From Ambrosia x helenae (lineage: Eukaryota; Streptophyta; Magnoliopsida; Asterales; Asteraceae), in assembly GCA_030844895.1 (NCBI GenBank), contig CM061231.1:7091618-7155617 (forward strand): DNA of 64,000 bases, given 5' to 3'. Every line of letters starts with the position of its first letter. Position 1 is the first letter of the stretch. Under the pieces are notes generated by a model. That model did no database searches. It was not told the DNA's origin and saw nothing but the letters and a program-made list of their open reading frames with translations. The position numbers and the translations under genes are program-made. Below, one piece after another: positions 1 through 10,180 of the stretch.

Positions 1-8
1 ACTCGAAC

Positions 9-2576
9 TTGCCTGTGATCTTCTGGAACGAGGCAGTTCACTGCGCGTGTTATACTCCGAATAGGGTTCTAACGGTAAAGAAGCTTGGAAAAACCTCTTA
101 CGAGCTTCTGAACCGAAGGAAACCGAACTTAGAGTTTCTGGAACCTTTCGGAGCTCCATGCACCATGATACATCCCGATGGGAAGTTTGGTGCAAAGGCA
201 GAAGAAGGTTTCTTTGTTGGTTACAGCACTCCCAACAAAAGAGTGTACAACAAAAGAACCAACAACGTTGAGGATTGGCTTAATGTCGATGTTCAGCGTT
301 ATACTGCCAATGCACCTGGTGTTGGACCTGATTGGTTGTTCGACTATAAGGGTCTATTTGATTCCTTCAACGTGGAGAATTTGGTGGATGATGCTGTAGC
401 GCAAATGTATTACGAATGTGAAAACGCAGCTAGCTCTCCGCTAATGCGTCTGATCGTGGTTAATGCACCTGCGCCTGCTCCATCTGATGCCTCTGCATCC
501 ACGGGTCCCCCCGATAAAACCGTAGCAGCAGAAGTTGAGGAAGTTTTTCAGGAAGCATCAGTAGAGGTTCTCGAATCTTCATCTTCCGACGACGATTTTG
601 CAGAGTCTCATGAAACTCTCACTGAGGAACAAGCTGGAAATGGTGAATCTACCACTACAGCTCCAGTTAATCCGACAGGAAACAATCAAGCTGGTCCTTC
701 TTCTTCAGCAGCTCCAGGGATAGGTCTTCGGATTGATCTCTCCGGTTTTAATATGCAACCCGCTGCTCCCTCTAGTTCAAGCGCAGCTGAGACAAATATA
801 TCTCAAGGTTTGGAGAACCTAAATTTGCATTCGGATGATCCAGTGCCGGCACATCCGGAATCTCGGATTCACGACACTCATCCGATGCAAAATGTGATTG
901 GTTATCCGACTAGCAGAGTCATGACGCGCAGTCAGCTCAGAAATGCTAGTTCAAGTGACAATACAGGTACTCTCGCACTCTATTCGGAAATCAGAAAAGC
1001 AGGTCATCAGAACGATTGGTCCTTCGCCTTATATGTTTCTCAAACTGAACCAAGAACTGTGCAAGAGGCACTGAGGGAAGAACCATGGATTGAAGCTATG
1101 CAAGCCGAACTTCAGCAGTTCCAAAAGCTAGGAGTGTGGGACTTAGTTGACTTACCTCCAGGCTCGAAAAAGATTGGAACAAAGTGGGTCTACAAGTGTA
1201 AACGGGATGACCGCGGGGTGATTATAAGAAACAAGGCTCGATTAGTTGTCCTCGGCTTCCGTCAAATCGAAGGAATAGATTACAACGAAGTATACGCTCC
1301 AGTTGCGCGCCTTGAAGCTATCCGGATGTTCTTAGCTTACGCTTCGTACAAACGGTTTAAGGTGTATCAAATGGACGTAAAAAGTGCTTTTCTGTATGGT
1401 GTCGTGAAGGAAGAGGTGTATGTTGCTCAGCCACCGGGGTTTGAGGATCCGCTGCATCGCGAAAAAGTCTACAAATTGAACAAAGCGTTGTACGGACTCC
1501 ATCAGGCACCGCGTGAATGGTACCAAATGCTTAGCAACTATCTGATATCCAACGGGTTCAAACGCGGACTCGTGGACTGCACCTTATTCACCAAGGAAAA
1601 GGGTGGTGATCGTCTTCTGGTACAGGTTTATGTTGATGATATTATTTTTGGGTCTACTAATGATGTCATGTGCAGGGAATTTGAAAAGCTTATGCAGGAC
1701 AAATTTGAGATGAGCTCGATGGGGGAGATGCAATTCTTCCTCGGTCTACAAGTAGAACAACAAGAGTCGGGGATCTTCATCCACCAGACAAAATACGTTG
1801 CTGACATCTTGAGCCGGTTCCAGATGGAAGACTCTACTCCAGTAGGCACACCGATTCAGACCAATCACGGGATTGGGCCTGACGAGAAAGGACAAACCGT
1901 TGATCCTTTTCTCTATCGAGCTATGATAGGCTCACTTATGTACCTCACTGCATCAAGATCTGACATAATGTTCGCGACATGCTTACTATCTAGATACCAG
2001 TCAAGGCCGAAACAGTCACACCTGGTTGCTGTGAAGAGGATCTTACGTTATCTAAAGGGTTGTCCGACCAAAGGTCTTTGGTACCCTAATGACGATAAGT
2101 TTGACCTCATCGCTTTTAGTGATGCTGACTATGGCGGATGCAAGACAGACTTAAAATCCACATCGGCTGGATGCCAGTTTTTGGGACCAAGACTAGTCTC
2201 GTGGCAGTGCAAGAAGCAAGCCTCAGTCGCCTTATCCACCTGCGAGTCGGAATATGTAGCAGCATCGAGCTGCTGCTCCCAGGTTCTTTGGATACAGCAA
2301 CAAATGAGAGACTACGGTTTGAAATTTCTTAATACTCCCATTCACTGTGATAATGAGTCCGCTATAGCTCTTGCTAAAGACTCAGTTAACCATTCCAAGG
2401 CGAAACATATCTTGGTTAAGTATCATTTCATACGCGATTGCTATGAAAAGAAACTTATCGATATGGTAAAAATCCACACAGACTACCAACGTGCCGATTT
2501 ATTCACCAAAGCTTTTGACGGTCCTCGTTTTGAGTACTTGTTAATCTTAAACGGCATTAAAGTTAAGCAGGATTAG
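9..2576 (+). CDS. Ty1/copia pol C-terminal part: integrase end, reverse transcriptase, RNase H (partial)
   Basis: This is the 3' part of a retrotransposon polyprotein; the true start lies upstream of the window, so the first methionine is not the start. Residues 1-110 are the end of the integrase core and the copia GKF-like region with an F-V-G-Y motif. Residues 110-340 form a low-complexity Ser/Ala/Pro/Glu linker. Reverse transcriptase runs from about 357 (EEPWIEAMQAEL) and has the catalytic YVDD at 541-544. RNase H follows with its first Asp in AFSDADYGG (about 702) and CESEY near 745, ending with a DIFTKA-like motif (ADLFTKA). The frame is open to the stop, so this part is intact. It would copy the element RNA to DNA inside virus-like particles. 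Confidence 0.9.
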   Translation: MPVIFWNEAVHCACYTPNRVLTVKKLGKTSYELLNRRKPNLEFLEPFGAPCTMIHPDGKFGAKAEEGFFVGYSTPNKRVYNKRTNNVEDWLNVDVQRYTANAPGVGPDWLFDYKGLFDSFNVENLVDDAVAQMYYECENAASSPLMRLIVVNAPAPAPSDASASTGPPDKTVAAEVEEVFQEASVEVLESSSSDDDFAESHETLTEEQAGNGESTTTAPVNPTGNNQAGPSSSAAPGIGLRIDLSGFNMQPAAPSSSSAAETNISQGLENLNLHSDDPVPAHPESRIHDTHPMQNVIGYPTSRVMTRSQLRNASSSDNTGTLALYSEIRKAGHQNDWSFALYVSQTEPRTVQEALREEPWIEAMQAELQQFQKLGVWDLVDLPPGSKKIGTKWVYKCKRDDRGVIIRNKARLVVLGFRQIEGIDYNEVYAPVARLEAIRMFLAYASYKRFKVYQMDVKSAFLYGVVKEEVYVAQPPGFEDPLHREKVYKLNKALYGLHQAPREWYQMLSNYLISNGFKRGLVDCTLFTKEKGGDRLLVQVYVDDIIFGSTNDVMCREFEKLMQDKFEMSSMGEMQFFLGLQVEQQESGIFIHQTKYVADILSRFQMEDSTPVGTPIQTNHGIGPDEKGQTVDPFLYRAMIGSLMYLTASRSDIMFATCLLSRYQSRPKQSHLVAVKRILRYLKGCPTKGLWYPNDDKFDLIAFSDADYGGCKTDLKSTSAGCQFLGPRLVSWQCKKQASVALSTCESEYVAASSCCSQVLWIQQQMRDYGLKFLNTPIHCDNESAIALAKDSVNHSKAKHILVKYHFIRDCYEKKLIDMVKIHTDYQRADLFTKAFDGPRFEYLLILNGIKVKQD

Positions 2577-4253
2577 ATCCTCATCGGTAATCGTTTTTGT
2601 AAATATTTTTCTTTCAAAAATCAGAAAAATCCAAAAATATTGTCTTTTTGCAAATTTTTAAATTTTTAGGGGGAGAAAATTTCAGAAAAATACAAAAACA
2701 TTCAGAAAATTCCAAAAATCAAAAAAAAATTGAAAAATGCAAAAATGAGTTTCTTTGGTGAAAATGGGAAGATGATATTAACCAATCAGTCGGACTGTCT
2801 GGACCCTTATCATCTTAAAAATATTGGAACTGATAGGTAGCCTCTACAATGATGTGTCAGTAGGCTCAAAATCATTTCCAAGTTCGGCACGGTGATATAA
2901 ACCTAAATCATCTGAATCATGTGTGGATCAACGTGCGTTGGCATATGGTCTTGGTACCGAAATCTCGTTTGATAGCATGCCAAAATCCGAGGTTTCATGG
3001 TCTTTAAGAGGTTGGTTCATCCGGGGTGAACTGGACGTCTCTCAGAATAAATAGGAGTGGCACACGTGTCGTACGTTGGGGTCGCAGCCTACGACTGAGA
3101 CACCCCTATGTCATTTCCTGAAAAAAAAAAAAAAAATAGAATAAATTCTGATCAGGAGACGTCCGGGAATCCTAAAAGAGCAAAAAGATTCATATATGCC
3201 AAAACCCTATTCTCAATGAGAATTCGCTCTAAGGTATCAAATCATATACCTAAAGCATCGTACCGTGAAAAATCAAATATACGGTATTTGACTTGAACCC
3301 TGGTTTGGATCTCACTGGTCTCTCTGTTGCAGCGTTTCTGCAGACCTGATCACCACTGAGTCCACTCCTTGTAAAATACGGATGACAACAGCTTACTCAC
3401 CGGTTACGAGGAAGCTTTGTGCATGACTTGATACGGGAATGTGTCGCGTGGCGGGGAACACCTTGTATCTCAGCCTTAATATTACCTTAAACGTATCTAA
3501 AGTGCCTAGCGATAAAACTTGATTTTGAGTTTAGGTGGACAACAATATCGACAGTTGTTGTAGGATGCTTATTGGTAATTTAAGCGAAAACTGAAAATAT
3601 AAGGGTTCTAGTATGTCCGTACACTGATATGATTCCCTAACCGTTGAAACTCGCAAAAATATGTTAGTGTACAGTTAGTTGATCTTCCGTTTTTATTTTA
3701 TTTATGCTTAGTCTAGCGTAGTTAATCATTCTTGATTGCCGATGTTGGAATCCTAATCCATTGTAATCTTACTTCTTCAAAAATAAAACGCCAAAAATAA
3801 AATGGACAACTAATTGGAAACTTGTGTTTTGCCGGGTCAAAACCATATTGTTATCAAGTACAAGGGTGGAAAATGGAATATTTTCAAGTATCTGAGTCAT
3901 CATCTGAGTCGCGTGTCAAATCGGGTTGAAAAACGCATGTTTTGAACCTTAACGGGTCAAAAATGCAAGTTTTGGTGCTGCAGGGGCAATTTGGTAAATT
4001 GTGTGAAAGATTTATGCATTTAGAAGCCTGATCGCATATATGCTTAAACGAATAGCCATAATCGCGTGTCTTAACGAGCGATTATGATGTAATCGCGTGT
4101 AACAATACCTACTCGTGTGATAAAGCAAGCGAGTGGATATAATCGTGTGTATCCCAACCACTCGTGTAGAAACATAGGCGAGTAGCCATGATCGCTACAT
4201 ACTTCACGCGATTGGGCTACTACTCGCATACAAGATCACGCGATTATGCACAA
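2577..4253 (+). other. Non-coding spacer between pol and extra ORF, with internal polypurine tract
   Basis: I see no coding sequence of note here. It begins with A/T-rich text containing an internal purine run AGGGGGAGA (2668-2676) that resembles the tract before the 3' LTR (8675-8684). Repeated PPT-like tracts downstream of RNase H are, as I recall, a described feature of Sireviruses. A poly-A run lies at 3121-3136. The last 300 bases merge into the GCGATTA-motif array annotated separately. Confidence 0.5.
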
Positions 4254-4262
4254 GTATAAAGA
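3990..4262 (+). promoter_or_regulatory. Promoter-like array of GCGATTA/CGAGT motifs with TATA box upstream of the extra ORF
   Basis: From 4030 to 4250 the sequence repeats AATCGCGTG, GCGATTA, CTCGTGT and GCGAGT on both strands at intervals of 20-40 bases. It ends in TATAAA (4255-4260) followed by a pyrimidine-rich leader. The same motifs occur in the U3 part of the 3' LTR (8790-8910) ahead of its own TATAAATA box at 8931. I infer a second, internal promoter with LTR-like architecture that could drive the extra ORF; no transcription start can be seen directly. Confidence 0.45.
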
Positions 4263-4395
4263 GGGACAGTTAGTATTTTCATCTCATTATTTTCAAACTC
4301 TCAAACTGTTTCATCTCGTTCCCTCCTACCCGATCCTTAAACAAACCTTTGCCAAAATTTCATTTGATCCTAGACTATTGTCATACATCATCTAG

Positions 4396-5030
4396 GTAAG
4401 AACATATCTCTATTTCAGATCATAACAACGTGTCTATGATGGTTTAATCTGTGATCAAAGGGCCGAAACCCTAGGTTTTACCTTTTTGATCGGGAAGCCT
4501 TATAGAGAGATGTTGATGTTGATTTCTTGATGGGGGTTTGATGACCGGCATCTATAGGATCTTTTGGTGCAATGTTTTGACCCATATCATCAAGAAATCA
4601 GAAAACCCCAATTTTAAACACATAAGAACCCTAGTTTTTAAAAAAAAAACCGTCAATTGACCCTTGTTTCTGATATAATTGCATAATAGTTCATAGGGGT
4701 TTTATTGTTGGGTTGTATTAGGGTAAAATGTGACCAACATCATCATCCAAAACGACCCATTACGAATTTTGATAGATTTGGTAAAGAAGATGAACTGTCA
4801 CGCGATTAGCTTGGCTGATCGCGTGAACAGTTGAGCGATTGGGGCCTCTTTTCATCTAATCGCATGTTATAACTGGCGAGTGGGCGTTAATCGTGTATTA
4901 TTACAAGCGATTACATGGCAAATCGCCTGTAACCTTCTGTTTGACCAAAATTGTCAAACTTTTGTCCGTTTTGTCCGTTTTTCATATCCTTGATCTGTCT
5001 TTGATGTCTAATGGTGTGTTTATCTTGCAG
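4396..5030 (+). other. Probable 5' leader intron of the extra ORF
   Basis: A good donor TAG|GTAAG (GT at 4396-4397) and an acceptor TATCTTGCAG|AATC (AG at 5029-5030) bracket 635 bases with no coding signal. The acceptor lies five bases before ATG 5035, where conserved protein begins. The intron itself contains further GCGATTA motifs at 4800-4930. This supports a spliced leader for the downstream ORF; it is a reading of splice consensus only. Confidence 0.5.
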
Positions 5031-5034
5031 AATC

Positions 5035-8000
5035 ATGCAATACGGTACCTCGGCCAAGCACAACTGTCTTGCCTTCCTCGGACCTGTAAAGAAGCAGGAG
5101 TGCAAGCGTTTTGAAGGCATCATCGAGTACTTGAAGCGCTCGAAGATATACTATGCCATATCCACAGACTATGCGGCTTACAAGAACATTCTCCAGGAAT
5201 TCTATCAGAATGCTAGAGTCGATGTCAGCACAGTTCCAGCTACTATCAGAAGCACGGTGCAACGAAAGGAGGTTCTTATCACTGAAGACATGATTCGCGA
5301 GATTCTTAGATTTGGTGATGATAAAGATGATCCAATCGTTTTCGACTCCATTTTGATACGAGGTGGATTTCTACGGATGAAGTATACGGGTGATGTGCGT
5401 GCGCAGGAGATGCTACAAAAGGGATGTCTTCCTCCTGAAATGAAGTATCTGACGCACGTGGTGCTAAAGTGTCTCGGACCTCGCAGAGGAACATTCGATG
5501 CAATCAAAGATATTTTGGCATCGGCGATAGTAGCATTGACGTTGAACAAACCGTTCAACTTCTCTGGGATGATTATGCATCACCTCAAGGAAGTGATTCT
5601 GCGAAAGCCGAAAGAGAATCCCTTTATTGTTTATCCTCGCTTTCTGCAGATGATCCTTGACAATCAGATCCCGAACATGGTGAAACGGGTAGAAGAGCTG
5701 ATTAATATAAGGAAAATTGATGAGGTTGAGATGAAGAGAATGTTGCAGTATACGAACAAGCCAAAGTCAGAATATCCTCCAAGTCGTAGACTGTTTGCCT
5801 ACCTGATGAGAGACAACTATGTGGCACCTCCAGGTAATAGATGGAGGCATGACGACAGTGATTCAGAGGACGATATTCAGATTCACCGACAGGTATTCAA
5901 GGATGATGATAACATTGGGAGACCCACTGTTGCTTTGGGACCCAATGAACCGGGCAATATGGGTGATACTGGAGCAAGACAAGATGATGATATGCTTGAT
6001 CCTGATTTGCTGAACATAGATGAACCATCAAGCTCAGGCAAAGGCAAAGCCAAGATTGATGAGGGCCCGGTTAACATTGAAGATGTTGATGATGAAGATG
6101 ATGATTCAGAGCGTACCGAAGATGAATCACCTGATGTACTTTCACTTGAGGAGGATAGAGCCCGCGCGGCTGCGGCAAGAGAGCTCGCAAAAGATCCCAC
6201 TTTCACTCCTGTCAGTGATGATCTTGTTGCTGATATTGATGCTGAACTTAGCACGCCGCCTCCTCAGAAAAGACAAAAGACAAAAGCAACGAAGGTTAGT
6301 AGGGGTCAAAAGAGAATGTCTGATAAGGCAGCTGCGACTGAGAGGACGCCTAAGAAAATGAGGGGAAGGCGTATGAAACTCCCAGATACTTTTGGTCTAC
6401 CTGCTTCCTCTTCTGTATCAGCAACAACAACAGCAGCAACAGATACAACAGCAGCAGCAACAGAAACAACAACAGCGGCAACATCGTCTGTCCCACTCTC
6501 TTTCAGTGCAGCTATGCCTGCGAGTGTGACTATGTCAATGCCTTCATCGGTAATCTTCACTGAGCCAGTCTCAGTTACCGTTGAAGCGACAGGTTCACAG
6601 TTGGCCGCTAATCCGATAGGTGACAGAATCCGGATGATGAAAGAAGCAGCAAGATCGTCAGCTGCTAGACCTTCGACCCAATCCTCATCTTCGACTCCAA
6701 CAACCAACGAACAACTCCAGCGCCAAATCAACGAGCTTACTGCAATAGTGGTCGCCCAAGCACGGGAAATGGCCGAAATGAAGAGCAAAAACGCCAACAT
6801 AGAAGAAAATGAGACGGCGATGTTGGAACTGATTGGAGACACTATCACAGCTAACACTGAGCTGAGAACCACTGTCGACGCACTTACTTTATCTAATCAG
6901 CAAATCTTGGAGTCGAACAGGCAGATCATGGAAACACAACAGCAGCTCATGGAATCACATCAGCAGCTAATTCAGTCTAATCGTGATCTCCAGCTCGCAA
7001 ATGTGAACAACGAGCGTCGAATCACCAAGTATAAGAAGCAAAACACAAGGCTAAGGACTAGGTTGAATGCGCTGACTGGAACTCAACCTAGACTTACTGG
7101 TGGTTCGGAAGCTGGAGCTAGTACTGCTGGTGATGATGATGATGAGGATAGTGAAGAAGACGATGATGATGAAGAGGATAATGATGAGTCTGATGACGAT
7201 GATGACAATGATGGTAAGGGTGATGGTGGTGATCCCGGAGCCACAGGCGGTGGTGGATCAACAGGTGGGTCTGCATCGGGACGAACAAAGAAAAGTCACG
7301 ATCGCAGAGGCAAGGATCCCAAGGCAGGTTCTTCTGCTCAGGGGGAGCCAGCACCGATGATGAGCAAGATTCAAGAGCTACGCGATAAAGTAAAGAAGAA
7401 AGCGATAGTTCTTGTTGAAGACGTGGAGCCTTTGAACTGTTACTTTGCATATGATGACGAAGGCAACTTGCTTCCACCCCCTGCCATGCCTGAGTACGAT
7501 CTGGAAGAAGGAGAGATTCCACCGGAGATGACAACGGAGGACATGACCAAAGTTTATGGCTTTGCATCTGGAGAATCTTCCAATGCAAGCCAAAGCGTTC
7601 CTCCTGAGATGCATCCAGAGTGCAACGAAGTGGATCTCGAAGAAGGAACCAGCGTGCCGACCCCTGAGTATGTTGTAAATGACTCGGGCGCTGGAATTCC
7701 TAATATTGATGAAGAGATGATACGTGAGGCTGAAGAAAAGTTAAAAGCCGACTCTACTGAAGTTCCTGATGCTGTAAAGATTCGACATGACAAGATCAGA
7801 GAGCGGTATCCCCAATGGTTTAAACCTGAAGAGAAGAAAAGGCCAGTTGAGCGAGCTTCCATCTTCAAGAAGCGACTGTCGAAGATGTCTGGCAATGTGA
7901 TTAGCTGGGCGTATGTGAGCCAGACCAGAATGCTCGGGGTTAAATGGCAAGAAGGCGTATTGTACTTTGAGGATTTCAAAGACACTCTGAGCCTGCCGTT

Positions 8001-8541
8001 CTGGTACATTCGTGACTTAGTTCGTCTCAACTATCCGCTATATGAAGAGAAATCTGCCTCTCTTAAGGGTTTTTACACGAAGCTGAAGCGAGAGAGCTCA
8101 GAGGGATGGAAAGAGTTGATGCCTCAGTATCCCAGATCGTATCAGACAGACAAGATTCATCCTTTCACCTTAAAGCCTATCTGGGAGCACAAGATCAAGC
8201 CACCAAAATGCGTTTCAAGGATTCCCATTATTCCAGTTGAACAAGACTTTTCTTCGAAGCTGTATTATTGGCACTATGATGCAGCAACCACTGAAGCTGT
8301 GATTGTCTTGAGCCACAGTCCGAACCCGTGCAGAAAGATAAGGATTTGGGATCCTATGTGGTTGATAAATTGCTCAGAGAAGGACGTGGAGACGTTGTAC
8401 CAACATCCGATCATGCACTTACCAGCTGAAGCCGATCAAGCCTTGAAGTTTCAAAGGGTGATCCAGTTTTGCTACGCCAACAAAATTCATGCAGGATGCG
8501 ATTGGTCAAGAATCTCAAGGGTCAAGACAACGTCAAGCTAA
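5035..8541 (+). CDS. Extra (post-pol) ORF of Sirevirus-like element, 1168 aa, function unknown
   Basis: The ORF lies between RNase H and the 3' LTR, where SIRE1-type elements carry an 'env-like' ORF. I chose ATG 5035 because it directly follows a splice acceptor; an in-frame ATG at 5011 lies inside the putative intron. Residues 1-240 are a folded-looking domain (CLAFLGP near 11; LITEDMIREILRFGD near 83; YPRFLQMILDNQIP near 200). I recall this from many Asteraceae copia-associated hypothetical proteins with the HNMVAFL...YPRFLQ pattern. After it come an acidic region (265-420), a Lys/Arg-rich patch (405-450), a Ser/Thr/Ala-rich region (450-550), a Gln/Leu-rich coiled coil (about 557-682), a very acidic run (698-727) and a second structured region (about 880-1168). 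I see no signal peptide or clear membrane helix, so calling it an envelope is not supported. A nuclear or virion-associated accessory role is only a guess. Confidence 0.75.
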   Translation: MQYGTSAKHNCLAFLGPVKKQECKRFEGIIEYLKRSKIYYAISTDYAAYKNILQEFYQNARVDVSTVPATIRSTVQRKEVLITEDMIREILRFGDDKDDPIVFDSILIRGGFLRMKYTGDVRAQEMLQKGCLPPEMKYLTHVVLKCLGPRRGTFDAIKDILASAIVALTLNKPFNFSGMIMHHLKEVILRKPKENPFIVYPRFLQMILDNQIPNMVKRVEELINIRKIDEVEMKRMLQYTNKPKSEYPPSRRLFAYLMRDNYVAPPGNRWRHDDSDSEDDIQIHRQVFKDDDNIGRPTVALGPNEPGNMGDTGARQDDDMLDPDLLNIDEPSSSGKGKAKIDEGPVNIEDVDDEDDDSERTEDESPDVLSLEEDRARAAAARELAKDPTFTPVSDDLVADIDAELSTPPPQKRQKTKATKVSRGQKRMSDKAAATERTPKKMRGRRMKLPDTFGLPASSSVSATTTAATDTTAAATETTTAATSSVPLSFSAAMPASVTMSMPSSVIFTEPVSVTVEATGSQLAANPIGDRIRMMKEAARSSAARPSTQSSSSTPTTNEQLQRQINELTAIVVAQAREMAEMKSKNANIEENETAMLELIGDTITANTELRTTVDALTLSNQQILESNRQIMETQQQLMESHQQLIQSNRDLQLANVNNERRITKYKKQNTRLRTRLNALTGTQPRLTGGSEAGASTAGDDDDEDSEEDDDDEEDNDESDDDDDNDGKGDGGDPGATGGGGSTGGSASGRTKKSHDRRGKDPKAGSSAQGEPAPMMSKIQELRDKVKKKAIVLVEDVEPLNCYFAYDDEGNLLPPPAMPEYDLEEGEIPPEMTTEDMTKVYGFASGESSNASQSVPPEMHPECNEVDLEEGTSVPTPEYVVNDSGAGIPNIDEEMIREAEEKLKADSTEVPDAVKIRHDKIRERYPQWFKPEEKKRPVERASIFKKRLSKMSGNVISWAYVSQTRMLGVKWQEGVLYFEDFKDTLSLPFWYIRDLVRLNYPLYEEKSASLKGFYTKLKRESSEGWKELMPQYPRSYQTDKIHPFTLKPIWEHKIKPPKCVSRIPIIPVEQDFSSKLYYWHYDAATTEAVIVLSHSPNPCRKIRIWDPMWLINCSEKDVETLYQHPIMHLPAEADQALKFQRVIQFCYANKIHAGCDWSRISRVKTTSS

Positions 8542-8674
8542 AGTTGAAGACGGATGATGCTGCTTGTTATTTTGCTTAGTTGTATTTGTTTATGTTTATC
8601 AAGTCTGTAAAGTTGTTTGCTATTGATATAAACGATGTCTTTTGATTAAGTCTGTACGTATACTAGCCTGGTCC

Positions 8675-8685
8675 AAGGGGGAGTC
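8675..8685 (+). other. Polypurine tract before 3' LTR
   Basis: AAGGGGGAG followed by TC lies immediately 5' of the LTR start TGTTAG at 8686. This is the expected primer site for plus-strand DNA synthesis. Confidence 0.8.
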
Positions 8686-9287
8686 TGTTAGTACATGATG
8701 TCCCTAGGCTAGTATATCAGTTGTTTGGACGTGTTTCGGGGTGTTTGGAGACGTTTGTACGCGTTTTGGAGTGTTCGGGATGCTACAGGCGAGTAGCAAA
8801 CAGTGACACGCGATTAGGGCCCTAATCGCGTCACTATTCATGCGACTGGGCACTGGTTATAGGCGATTAGCACTGATCGCCCCACATGATCCTGCTGATC
8901 GCGTATTTGCAGCTGTACGTACCCGGGAGGTATAAATAGGCCCAATCATTGCCCTAATCATCAGTTCTTGCCTCACACACTCTCCAAACACCCTCCCAAG
9001 GTCTGTAAGGTCTGATTTGATCTCTGTAAACACTCGTGCTCTGTTTTTAGTGATTAATCGATAATCTTTTGACCCGTGTGTGTGTGTTGTGATTACTCAT
9101 TTGTCATTGTTTCATTATCGTATCTGTTATTAAAGCATATTAGAGGGATTCCGCACCTCTAGTATAACCCCGTGATTGTTGGATTTTGTGTTATTCGATC
9201 CTACAGTTTCCTTCTTTGCACATACAGTAGCATTCTCATTTCCATATTTGAGAGTTGTAAGTGTGTGGAGTGGGGCCTGAGCCAACA
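8686..9287 (+). repeat. 3' LTR of the Sirevirus-like element
   Basis: It starts TGTTAG right after the polypurine tract and ends CCAACA, giving near-matching short inverted termini. The U3 region contains a 24-bp perfect palindrome centred on GGGCCC (8808-8831) built from inverted CGCGATTA, plus more GCGATTA/GCGAGT motifs to 8905. A TATAAATA box lies at 8931-8938, followed by a pyrimidine-rich start region. Palindromic CpG-containing repeats in LTRs have been reported for Sireviruses. The only other LTR copy lies outside the window, so age cannot be judged. Confidence 0.8.
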
Positions 9288-10180
9288 TTATGAGGGTAAC
9301 CCAAATTGCATTGGATCAGATTATGAAAAGACCAAGTTCTCCCTTCTGATATAGTAGGGTTAGAGCTTATACAATCTAAACTTGTGGATAGTAAGTTAGC
9401 TGTAACTTCCACTCCGACCTAATGTTTTTATTGGATTGTAATTTGTTCTCTTATAAAATAGATTTTATATATAAGGCGAGATGGTGGACTTTATAAGTCT
9501 AAATTTGTTAATTTCATAGGACAATTTATACTTACATATAAACTACTATCAAAGTGTTTATTACTTTTACTTTTGGGTGATTTCTTATATAGATAATGCA
9601 AAAAAGAAAAACAAAGCATAAACTAATAATGGCAAGCGGGAGCAGTACCTAATGAAAGTTAAGGCCACATTCAAGATTATGTTGGCCTAGCCCTGTGTTT
9701 ATGTACTTGAGCCTGGGAGTTGTTGACCGACCAGATGTGAACACTGTCATTTGAGGGCAATCTTCGATCTTAACATATTCTAATAACGGCCACTCAAAGT
9801 GAATATTCATCCCCAAGAAAAAACCTGCAAGGTTTGGCAAACGATCTAGCTTAATTGATTTTAGACTAATAATGACCACTTTTTTAGACAATGTCGTAGT
9901 ATCCGCTTGAACTTCGATCTCACAATCACTTTCATTGCATCACATTTGCTTATCGTCAACTCTTCAAGTTTCTTGAGGCTTTCAAGTGTGGAAAATGTGA
10001 ATATGTTTTCCAGACAATGACAATCGCTGATACGCAGCATCTTTAGGTGAGGGAGTTTATGCACAATATTATATGTTGGCCTTGGAATTGCGACTGTAGT
10101 ACTACTACAATCACTAATATTCTTACTGGTGATCTCTTTAGATTCAAACACCTCCATCATTGATGCGCAGTTACTTATAC
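9288..10180 (-). pseudogene. Truncated RGC2-like LRR gene fragment
   Basis: On the minus strand this matches exon 4 and the start of exon 5 of the RGC2-like gene at 42.75-43.62 kb. It contains LRR text such as KLPHLKMLRISDC, FTFSTLESLKKLEEL and FFLGMNIHFEWPLLEYVKIEDC. It retains the segment RSTTPRLKYINTGLGQHNLE, which the 43-kb copy has lost. It is dead: one base is missing near 9918 relative to the paralog (frameshift between the halves), exon 4 ends in TAG, and the exon 5 acceptor is replaced by unrelated bases at 9380-9395. Its gene-3' end is cut at 9288 by the Sirevirus LTR and its 5' end is cut at 10180 by the duplicated repeat. It shows that this locus once held at least two tandem RGC2-type genes. 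Confidence 0.85.

Larger units (their letters stand above)
1..9287 (+). mobile_element. Sirevirus-like Ty1/copia retrotransposon, 5' part outside window
   Basis: The sequence shows the C-terminal part of a copia-order polyprotein (integrase end, reverse transcriptase, RNase H), then about 2.4 kb of non-coding spacer, a second very long ORF, a polypurine tract and a 3' LTR of about 602 bp. A large extra ORF between RNase H and the 3' LTR is the hallmark of the Sirevirus lineage (SIRE1-type) of Ty1/copia. The right end is placed at 9287 because the LTR starts TGTTAG and ends CCAACA. The text immediately after it (from 9288) resumes homology with the RGC2-like gene at 42.75 kb. The presumed target duplication on this side is TTATG (9288-9292); its partner lies outside the window. 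The 5' LTR, gag and protease are not visible. Confidence 0.85.

Noticed and set aside
4030..4260. CRISPR-like repeat array suggested by regularly spaced GCGATTA words
   Set aside because: Words are short, degenerate, on both strands and lack constant spacers; the host is a plant and the same words occur in the LTR.
5035..8541. Envelope glycoprotein for the extra Sirevirus ORF
   Set aside because: No signal peptide, membrane helix or Cys pattern is visible; only position supports the label.
9201..9205. CTACA at 9201-9205 as the end of the Sirevirus 3' LTR
   Set aside because: CCAACA at 9282-9287 matches TGTTAG better, and RGC2 homology begins just after it.
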